Shown: one piece after another, positions 1 through 5,317 of the stretch
How positions within the stretch are numbered: position 1 is the stretch's first letter
Layout of the letters: every line of letters starts with the position of its first letter
Source of the DNA: Pseudomonadota bacterium
GTDB taxonomy: Bacteria; Myxococcota; Polyangia; Polyangiales; Polyangiaceae
Reading direction: 5' to 3'
Assembly: GCA_023419055.1 (NCBI GenBank)
Contig: JAEZYO010000901.1
Span: 1 to 6,728, forward strand
Length of the DNA stretch: 6,728 bases
Program-made: the position numbers and the translations under genes
Notes under the pieces: model-generated
What the model was told of the DNA's origin: nothing
Databases searched by the model: none
What the model saw: only the letters and a program-made list of their open reading frames with translations

Positions 1-858
1 GAGGTAGCCCGCGCGAGGGTTACCTTGCGTGTAGAGCGCGAGCGCGCCGACTCCGAGGCCGAGCGCCGGTGTCAGCGTCCGCTCTACCCACGGAACGACG
101 AGTGCGGCGACGGTGGCCCCGCCGACCCGAACCTCGGCGCTCCCACCTTCGCCCTCGACGTTCCAGTCGCTGAGCGAGAGGAGGAGCTCCGCGCGCAGCG
201 CGAAGCGGGAGGCAATGCCGCGGTACAGTCCCAGCGCCGCGCCGGGAGCGAGCGAGCGCCCCAGGCGAGCACCGACGAGCGCCGCCGACCCGCCGAGCCA
301 CAGCGGCTCATCGGGCGCCGATTGCTTGGCGCGGGGCGTAGTGCCGAGCGCGCTTTCGGGTGCCGGAGCTTCTGAGCTACGCTCCCCCGGATGCGCCCGA
401 AGATCCAGTAGGCTGCCCCGCAGGATTTCGAGCGAACGCAGGACGACGACGGCTGGATCGCCGTCCGTCGCGACGCGCCGAAAGACGACCTCGTGGGTGT
501 CGGGATCCACGAGCCACAAATCCAGGGCCTGGTTGGCACGGCTGACCCGGACGGCCACGCGGGCGGAATGCCGGCGCGCCAAATCTTCGAGCTCGTCGAC
601 CCGAGGCACGAGGCTCGCCTCCACACGCACTACGTCGAAGTGCATCGAGTCGAGCTCGGCCATGAAGCGCCCCGTGATCTCCTCGAGGTCCGGGGCAACG
701 ACCAGCACGATCCGTACCCGCTCGTTCGTCGCGCTCACCGAAGACGCCGAAGTTCCCGCCGCCTGGGGCGGAGATGGCGTGACGAGGGACTGTGCGGCTG
801 ACGTCGCGCTCGAAGCCGCACAGAAGAGGCCGACCACCAAGCTTACGGAGTGCTGCAC
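1..858 (-). CDS. Exported hypothetical protein, possible C-terminal beta-barrel (partial, 3' end missing)
   Basis: The minus-strand frame is open without a stop from 858 to the left edge, giving at least 286 codons. I do not recognise a named family. Residues 1-22 look like a Sec signal peptide (hydrophobic VSLVVGLFCAASS, then SATSAAQ). A Ser/Pro/Ala-rich linker follows to about residue 45. Residues 46-153 look like a small alpha/beta domain: strand VRIVLVV, helix, strand FDVVRVEAS, helix, strand ARVAVRVS, strand LDLWLVD, then a helix with LRSLEILRGSLLDL. After a Pro/Ala/Glu-rich linker, from W187 onward, alternating hydrophobic/Gly segments (GGSAALVGARLG, LALRAELLLSLSDW-like) suggest outer-membrane beta strands. 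This layout resembles hypothetical envelope proteins common in myxobacteria; that is a family-level impression, not a match. The start is a GTG at 858 with GGAAG ten bases upstream; an in-frame GTG at 879 is an alternative. The gene overlaps the end of the upstream gene by 16 bp, suggesting co-transcription. The reading frame is well supported, the function is unknown. Confidence 0.75.
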   Translation of the reverse strand, partial: MQHSVSLVVGLFCAASSATSAAQSLVTPSPPQAAGTSASSVSATNERVRIVLVVAPDLEEITGRFMAELDSMHFDVVRVEASLVPRVDELEDLARRHSARVAVRVSRANQALDLWLVDPDTHEVVFRRVATDGDPAVVVLRSLEILRGSLLDLRAHPGERSSEAPAPESALGTTPRAKQSAPDEPLWLGGSAALVGARLGRSLAPGAALGLYRGIASRFALRAELLLSLSDWNVEGEGGSAEVRVGGATVAALVVPWVERTLTPALGLGVGALALYTQGNPRAGYL

Positions 859-1895
859 GTCTGGGAGTCTTCCGGCCACGATCCGAAATCGGGGCACCAG
901 GTGATGCCGGTCGAGTCGATTTGCTGTCGGAATGCCGCAAGATCGCGGTTGAAGACCAGCCAATCGAAGTTGAACCAGCTCGTGCGTTCGCTCTCGAGGC
1001 GGGCAAGCAGCTCGAGGCTCACCGGGTAGGTCGAAATGGCAGCGATCCCTCTCGCCCTCGTCACGTCGAGCAGGTCCTGCAAATAGTCCGTTCCACTGCA
1101 GCTCATCGTGCTGAAGGCGAGGGAGGCCTTGACCCACTCGACCGTCCCGTCGAGCGCAGCCAGGTTCCCCTCGAGCGCCGTCGCACTCGGTGTGCTGCCC
1201 AGGCTCAGCATCGTAATATGCGTGTTGGGCGCGGCGCTGCGAATGAGCTCGTAGGCCTCTCGCTCCATGGCGAGGGTATCGGCGTGATACGGCACGTCGC
1301 ACGCGCCGTCAGGAAAATTGTGGATATCGAACACCACATGAGTGCGCGCCGCGTAGCGCGGCGCATAGAAATTCCAGAACGAGCGCACTTTATCGATGTT
1401 GAACGAGCCCCCCGCGTCGCCGGCGCCGATGCCGAGCACGAGGTACATGCCGGCGCCCGACGTCAGCTCCACGAGTGCGTCAGCCTGATTCGAGTAGACC
1501 CCCGTCTCGTCGAGGTAGTTCTCGAGGAAGACGTGGATCGCGTTCAGGCCTGTTTCGTGCGAGATCTGCTCGAAGAAGCCGAGCTCGAGCGGCAAGACGT
1601 CGGGCTGAGCGTCGATTCCGAACGTCACCCCCCGGAGCCGCGTCCCCTTGTCGGTCAACAGGTTCCCGTCCCGCACCTGCACCCGTCCGCGGTCGGGAGG
1701 AGGTGGCGGAGCCGTCGGAGAACGGGGTCTGGGTGGTGGCTCCGGAGAAGCGGGCACCGAAGCGTCTCCCTCGGGCGGCGGCAAGACGTCGATGACGCCG
1801 ATATGATTTTGCCCGCAGGCGACGAGCGCGGCAGAAAGCAGCGCGAGTCGGATCGCTGATCCGATTCCGGTGCTTCGGGAGACGCGTGGGCGCAT
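843..1895 (-). CDS. Lipoprotein with GH5-like (cellulase-type) TIM barrel, probably catalytically inactive
   Basis: The product is a 350-residue predicted lipoprotein. The signal peptide (RPRVSR, hydrophobic IRLALLSAALVA) ends in a lipobox LVAC with the lipidated Cys at 27, followed by Gly, so outer-membrane sorting is likely. Residues 36-69 are a proline-rich tether. From about 72 the chain follows the glycoside hydrolase family 5 pattern: VRDGNLLTDKGTRLRGVTF (72-92), LNAIHVF (117-123), a long helix and strand near 150-157, FWNFYAPRYAARTHVVFDIHN (173-193), and WFNFDW (307-312) near the last strand. The GH5 acid/base sits in an N-E-P motif; here it is N193-F194-P195. The nucleophile strand, normally ending in Glu, reads AAISTYP with Thr289. 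The active-site Arg after strand 2 is His121. A non-catalytic glycan-binding or structural role is therefore inferred. ATG at 1895 is preferred because it gives a normal signal peptide; an in-frame TTG at 1910 would add five residues. No strong ribosome binding site is visible for either start. The gene is divergent from the DUF1592 gene and overlaps the downstream gene by 16 bp. Confidence 0.85.
   Translation of the reverse strand: MRPRVSRSTGIGSAIRLALLSAALVACGQNHIGVIDVLPPPEGDASVPASPEPPPRPRSPTAPPPPPDRGRVQVRDGNLLTDKGTRLRGVTFGIDAQPDVLPLELGFFEQISHETGLNAIHVFLENYLDETGVYSNQADALVELTSGAGMYLVLGIGAGDAGGSFNIDKVRSFWNFYAPRYAARTHVVFDIHNFPDGACDVPYHADTLAMEREAYELIRSAAPNTHITMLSLGSTPSATALEGNLAALDGTVEWVKASLAFSTMSCSGTDYLQDLLDVTRARGIAAISTYPVSLELLARLESERTSWFNFDWLVFNRDLAAFRQQIDSTGITWCPDFGSWPEDSQTCSTP
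1853..1866. repeat. 14-bp direct repeat, copy 1 (inside the signal-peptide region of the GH5-like gene)
   Basis: TCGCTGATCCGATT occurs here and again, identically and in the same orientation, at 2002-2015. This copy falls within the coding region for residues 10-15 of the lipoprotein signal peptide. The two copies lie 149 bp apart and flank the divergent start region. The identity is seen directly; no function is known. Confidence 0.6.
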
Positions 1896-1909
1896 GGAGC
1901 AGCTCTGCA

Positions 1910-1937
1910 ACTATAGTGCGACCCAGCGCGAGTTTCC
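1910..1937 (-). promoter_or_regulatory. Possible promoter for the GH5-like lipoprotein gene
   Basis: On the minus strand, GGAAAC (1937-1932) lies 16 bases before TATAGT (1915-1910). The -10-like element is a fair match to TATAAT. The -35-like element is closer to the GGAAC of ECF-type sigma promoters than to TTGACA, so the combination is not canonical. It would place the transcript start only about 8 bases before the ATG at 1895, which would mean a nearly leaderless mRNA and would fit the lack of a ribosome binding site. This is pattern spotting only. Confidence 0.2.
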
Positions 1938-1972
1938 GAGGCAATTGCGCCAATGCGCTTGCTTGTGACGAG

Positions 1973-1984
1973 CGCTCCGGAGCG
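1973..1984. promoter_or_regulatory. Perfect 12-bp palindrome in the divergent intergenic region (candidate operator)
   Basis: CGCTCCGGAGCG equals its own reverse complement. It lies in the 146-bp gap between the divergent starts at 1895 and 2042, where a dimeric regulator could act on both directions. A shorter palindrome, GCAATTGC (1941-1948), lies nearby. In GC-rich DNA a 12-bp palindrome can arise by chance, so the operator role is inferred from position alone. Confidence 0.3.
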
Positions 1985-2001
1985 AACGTCGAGAGACGCG
2001 G

Positions 2002-2015
2002 TCGCTGATCCGATT
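2002..2015. repeat. 14-bp direct repeat, copy 2 (upstream of the first DUF1592 gene)
   Basis: This is the second exact copy of TCGCTGATCCGATT, 26 bp before the ATG at 2042, in the promoter or leader region of the plus-strand operon. It could be half of a paired regulator-binding arrangement with the copy at 1853-1866, or a trace of a small local duplication. Confidence 0.6.
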
Positions 2016-2041
2016 GTGAGATGTCTCGATACTGATGGTCC

Positions 2042-3763
2042 ATGCCGAGAGGTCGCGAACGTCCCCACACGCCGGTCCTTCGCTTGGGGTTGGCCGTCTG
2101 CGCCCTCTTCAGCGGAGCCTGCACGGGGCTCGTGGCGGATCCGTCGCCGGACTCGCGGGGCGCTTCGGCGGCTCCGGAGAGGCCCGGGGCTTCGAGTGGC
2201 GGGAGCACGGGTGGTGGCGGCTCGGTCACCGAGTTGCCGGAGTTTTCTGCCGCTCCAGGTGCGTTCAAGCGACTCACCACGAGCGAGTACCTCGCCACGG
2301 TGCGAGATCTTCTCGGTGAGGTCACTATCGGTGATCTCGAGCCCGATACGTTCGTGGAGGGGTTCGCCAAGGTCGGCAGCTCGCAGGTCTCCATCTCGCT
2401 GAACGGAGTCGAGAAGTACGAGCGCGCCGCCGAAGCGGCCACCTCGCAGGTGTTCGAGGACGAGACACGTCGCAGCGCCTTCGTGGGTTGCACGCCGAGC
2501 GGCACCTCCGACAACGCTTGCTACGAGAGCTTCGTTACGCGCTTCGGGCGCTTGGCCTTCCGTCGGCCCCTCCGGGACGCGGAGCGACAGCGCTACACCA
2601 CGCTCGCGAGCACTATAGCCACCACGCTCGATGATCCCATCGCCGGCTTGAGGCTGACCACGAAGGCAATCCTTCTTTCGCCCCACTTTCTGTATCGAGT
2701 GGAACGAGGAACGCCGGACACGGGGTCGGGATTCTGGCGCCTCACGAGTCACGAGCTTGCGGCGAACCTCTCGTACTTTCTCACGAATAGCAGCCCTGAC
2801 ACCGAGTTGCTCGACGCGGCCGATCGGGACGAGCTGTCGAGCGTGGACGCTCTTCGCGCGCAAGCCGAGCGCCTGCTCGCGCTGCCGCAAGGGCGCAAGG
2901 CGGTCGGGAACTTCGCCACCGAGTTGTTCCGGCTGGCGCTCATCTCCGACCGCGCGAAGGATCCTGGGCTGTTCCCCGAGTACCTGCCGCCGTTGAAGAG
3001 TGCGATAGCGCGCGAGATCCCGGCGATGTTGGAGCATGTGGTCTTCGACCGCCGCGTGAGCGCGCTCGAGCTCTTCACGACGCGAACCACCTTCATGAAC
3101 GCAGAGCTCGCTGGGCTCTACGGGCTCGAAGTACCCGGACTGACGTCGAGCTCCTGGCAAGAGGTCGAGCTCCCCGCGGACGGGCTGCGCGCCGGCTTGC
3201 TCGGAACCGGCGCCTTCTTGTCGCTCAATGCCAACCAGAAGGAAGGCTCGCCCACGCATCGAGGCAGGTTCATCCGCGAGTACCTCCTGTGCCAGGAGAT
3301 TCCGGACCCCCCGCCCGACGTCAGCACCGTGATCGAAGACCCGCCGCCCGGCGTCGTCCTCACGAAGCGTGACAAGCTCGACGCGCACCGCAACAAGGCC
3401 GCGTGCGCGTTTTGCCACTCGCTCATGGATCCGCTCGGGTTGACGCTCGAAAACTTCGACGCCATTGGCAAGTTCCGAGAGACGGAGCAGGGGTTGACCA
3501 TCGATGTCAGCGGCGACTTCGACGGCGTTCCGTTCGAAGGTCCGCTCGAGCTCGGCCAGCTCCTCGCCGAGAACCCGCTGACTACCGAGTGCCTCGTCAA
3601 GAATGTCTATCGCTACGCAACGGGTCGCACCTACCGCGAGAGCCAAGCGAGGGTCGTCGCCGCGCTCGTCGAGCGGTTCACCGCCGAAGGTCACGATTTT
3701 CAGAAGCTGATGATCGATCTCGTCACCAGCGACGGCTTCCGATTCGTCGCGCCGCCACAGTGA
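2042..3763 (+). CDS. DUF1592 family lipoprotein (DUF1587-1595-1592-1588-1585) with CxxCH motif
   Basis: The 573-residue product has the full domain series of this family. A signal peptide ends in FSGAC (Cys27), a slightly atypical lipobox, followed by a Ser/Gly-rich tether to about 65. DUF1587 starts at 76 with FKRLTTSEYLATVRDLLG. DUF1595 lies around 155-218 with FVTRFGRLAFRRPL (164-177). DUF1592 begins at 202 with GLRLTTKAILLSPHFLYRVE. DUF1588 begins near 380 (GLRAGLLGTGAFLSLNANQ, then LLCQEIPDPPPDV) and contains C455-A-F-C458-H459, a CxxCH motif of the kind that binds c-type haem, followed by MDPLGLTLENFD. DUF1585 covers about 498-570. A Cys150-x9-Cys160 pair precedes DUF1595. Biochemical function is not established for the family; haem binding and a redox role outside the cytoplasm are inferences. 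The ATG at 2042 is the first start after an in-frame stop at 2033; no strong ribosome binding site is visible. The DUF1552 gene follows after 16 bp, so the two are probably one operon. Confidence 0.95.
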   Translation: MPRGRERPHTPVLRLGLAVCALFSGACTGLVADPSPDSRGASAAPERPGASSGGSTGGGGSVTELPEFSAAPGAFKRLTTSEYLATVRDLLGEVTIGDLEPDTFVEGFAKVGSSQVSISLNGVEKYERAAEAATSQVFEDETRRSAFVGCTPSGTSDNACYESFVTRFGRLAFRRPLRDAERQRYTTLASTIATTLDDPIAGLRLTTKAILLSPHFLYRVERGTPDTGSGFWRLTSHELAANLSYFLTNSSPDTELLDAADRDELSSVDALRAQAERLLALPQGRKAVGNFATELFRLALISDRAKDPGLFPEYLPPLKSAIAREIPAMLEHVVFDRRVSALELFTTRTTFMNAELAGLYGLEVPGLTSSSWQEVELPADGLRAGLLGTGAFLSLNANQKEGSPTHRGRFIREYLLCQEIPDPPPDVSTVIEDPPPGVVLTKRDKLDAHRNKAACAFCHSLMDPLGLTLENFDAIGKFRETEQGLTIDVSGDFDGVPFEGPLELGQLLAENPLTTECLVKNVYRYATGRTYRESQARVVAALVERFTAEGHDFQKLMIDLVTSDGFRFVAPPQ

Positions 3764-3779
3764 ACAACGAGGAAAGCCG

Positions 3780-5117
3780 ATGTCGAAGCGACCCTTGAAT
3801 CGCCGCGCGGTCTTGCGAGGCAGCCTCCTCACGGGCGCGGCCCTCGCTCTGCCGCTCCCCATTTTCGAGTGCATGCTGAACCCCACGGGGACGGCGTTCG
3901 CGCAGGGGCAACCGCTGCCCAAGCGCTTCGCGACCTGGTTCTTCGGCAACGGCATCTTGCCGCCGCTTTGGAATCCCACACAGGTCGGCAAGGATTTCGC
4001 GCTGTCCGAGCAGCTCGCGCCGCTCGCGGGGGTCAAGAGCGCGCTCACGGTCGTGAGCGGGCTCGTCAACAAGTTTCCCGGGCAGGCGTTTCATCCGCTC
4101 GGCTCCGCGGCGAGCACCACGGGCGGAGGGCTCGCGAACAACTCGGCGGTGGCTCCCTCGATCGACCAGATCGTCGCCGACGCGATCGGGACGGGCTCGC
4201 CGTTTCGCTCGCTCGAGATCGGGGTGAGCGACGCGACGCCCAACGGGCCCGAGAACACGCTGCACGCGGTGTCGCATCGAGGCCCGAACGCCCCGAACTA
4301 CCCCGAGTTCGACCCGCACGCCGTGTTCGAACGCCTGTTCGCTCAGAGCAACGCCACCGCCGAGGATCTGGCTCGCCAGAACGAGGCCCAGAAGAGCGTG
4401 CTCGACGCCGTGCTCGCCGACGGTGCCGAGCTCAAGGGGGCGCTCGGCACGACCGACCAGCAGCGACTCGAGCAGCACCTGGACGGGATCCGGCAGCTCG
4501 AGCTCAGACTGAAGTCCACCGGGACGTGCACGGCGCCCACCGATCCCGAGATCTTGGGCGTGTCCGAGGACACGAACTCAGAAGCGCCGGAGGCCGTCAA
4601 CGAGGTGATGGCCGATCTGCTGGCCGTCGCGTTCGCCTGCGATCTCACGCGCGCGGCGTCTCTCGTGTTCACGCTTCCCGCCGCTCACGTCTACTTCCGG
4701 CACCTCGGCGAGGACATGAACGACGACTTTCACGACACCATTTGTCACACCGATCCGGGTGACAATGCCTCGCAGACGCGGGTTCACCGCGGGGTCGTGT
4801 ACACGATGTCCTGTCTCGCGACGTTCCTCCAGAAGCTACAGGCTCTTCCCGAGGGAGACGGCACGTTGCTCGACGCGTCGCTCGTTTACGTCACCTCCTG
4901 CACGAGCTGGGGCAAGATTCACGGCTCCGACGAATGGCCGGTGCTGCTCGCCGGGAGGGCCGGTGGCGTGTTGCAGGGAAACTCGCACGTGCGTGCCCAA
5001 GGAGAGAATCTGAGCCAAATCCTGTTCAGCATCGCGAACCTCTTCGGGGCGAACGTCACGGAGCTCGGCGCGAACGAAGGCCTCGTGACGTCGGGGATCG
5101 CGGGGCTCACGGCGTAG
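3780..5117 (+). CDS. DUF1552 (HXXSHH-type) protein with Tat signal peptide
   Basis: The 445-residue product is of normal length for DUF1552 (Pfam PF07586), a secreted family of unknown function. The N-terminus has a twin-arginine signal, N-R8-R9-A-V-L, then a hydrophobic stretch (LLTGAALALPLPIF) and a possible cleavage site TAFA|Q at 41/42. Tat export implies folding, or cofactor loading, before secretion. Family features include FATWFFGNGILPPLW near the mature N-terminus, a helical Glu/Gln/Leu-rich segment at about 197-245, and a C-terminal region with DGTLLDASLVYVTSC and H381 in WGKIHGSDEWPVLLAG. The motif giving the family its name, HxxSHH, reads H318-D-T-I-C322-H323, so the Ser and middle His are replaced. 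The start is well supported: GAGGA at 3769-3773 lies six bases before the ATG. The gene follows the DUF1592 gene by 16 bp, and the recurrent pairing of these families suggests their products act together in the envelope. Confidence 0.95.
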   Translation: MSKRPLNRRAVLRGSLLTGAALALPLPIFECMLNPTGTAFAQGQPLPKRFATWFFGNGILPPLWNPTQVGKDFALSEQLAPLAGVKSALTVVSGLVNKFPGQAFHPLGSAASTTGGGLANNSAVAPSIDQIVADAIGTGSPFRSLEIGVSDATPNGPENTLHAVSHRGPNAPNYPEFDPHAVFERLFAQSNATAEDLARQNEAQKSVLDAVLADGAELKGALGTTDQQRLEQHLDGIRQLELRLKSTGTCTAPTDPEILGVSEDTNSEAPEAVNEVMADLLAVAFACDLTRAASLVFTLPAAHVYFRHLGEDMNDDFHDTICHTDPGDNASQTRVHRGVVYTMSCLATFLQKLQALPEGDGTLLDASLVYVTSCTSWGKIHGSDEWPVLLAGRAGGVLQGNSHVRAQGENLSQILFSIANLFGANVTELGANEGLVTSGIAGLTA

Positions 5118-5118
5118 G

Positions 5119-5152
5119 GCGGGGTTGCGGCCGCGCACTCTCCCGAACCCGC
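5119..5152 (+). terminator. Inverted repeat just after the DUF1552 gene, possible terminator
   Basis: GCGGGGTT (5119-5126) can pair with AACCCGC (5146-5152) with one bulged G, starting two bases after the stop codon. The loop contains the palindrome GCGGCCGC (5127-5134), which could form its own small stem. No U-run follows, so a standard intrinsic terminator is not supported. The position at the end of the operon is the main argument. Confidence 0.25.
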
Positions 5153-5191
5153 GCGATGCGCCGTTTCTCCAGTATCGCCCCTCGCAGTAAG

Positions 5192-5211
5192 CGCGAGAGT
5201 CGATGCTCGCG
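5192..5211. other. Small hairpin in the intergenic region
   Basis: CGCGAG (5192-5197) and CTCGCG (5206-5211) form a perfect 6-bp stem with an 8-base loop. An upstream CTCGC (5181-5185) could pair with the same GCGAG, giving an alternative stem. No U-run follows. Its role is unknown and chance is possible in GC-rich DNA. Confidence 0.3.
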
Positions 5212-5260
5212 GGTGTGATCCGCCGGAGGCAGCTCACGTTACTGACGTCGAGGAAGTACC

Positions 5261-5291
5261 GGATCAGCCCTCTTCGATCCTGAGGGCCTGA
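5261..5291 (+). promoter_or_regulatory. Overlapping alternative stem-loops in the leader of the second DUF1592 gene
   Basis: Two mutually exclusive stems can be drawn. GGATC (5261-5265) pairs with GATCC (5276-5280). Alternatively, TCAG-CCCTC (5264-5272) pairs with GAGGG-C-CTGA (5282-5291), nine pairs with one bulged C. The longer stem ends 16 bases before the GAGG ribosome binding site at 5308-5311. Such an arrangement could attenuate expression, or could serve as a terminator of the upstream operon. The complementarity is seen directly; regulation is inferred. No known riboswitch class was recognised. Confidence 0.3.
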
Positions 5292-5317
5292 GCCACCGGA
5301 AGAAGCCGAGGATGACG

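Noticed and set aside
113..904. Several plus- and minus-strand open frames between 1 and 1000
   Set aside because: Their translations are Arg/Ser/Pro-rich. Only the minus-strand frame open across 1-858 has a signal peptide, balanced composition and strand/helix patterns.
792..1859. A 355-codon open frame on the plus strand opposite the GH5-like gene
   Set aside because: The minus-strand product has a lipobox and GH5-like motifs; the plus-strand translation is Arg/Val/Glu-rich low-complexity without signal or domain, so it is a shadow frame.
1655..4072. An 805-codon open frame on the minus strand across the two plus-strand DUF genes
   Set aside because: It is antisense to clearly recognisable DUF1592 and DUF1552 coding sequence, its translation is Arg/Glu-rich with no recognisable domain, and long antisense open frames are expected in GC-rich coding DNA.
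5192..5211. Rho-independent terminator at the 6-bp hairpin
   Set aside because: No T-run follows the stem (GGTGTGATC), and it lies 75 bp past the stop codon; it is kept only as an unassigned hairpin.
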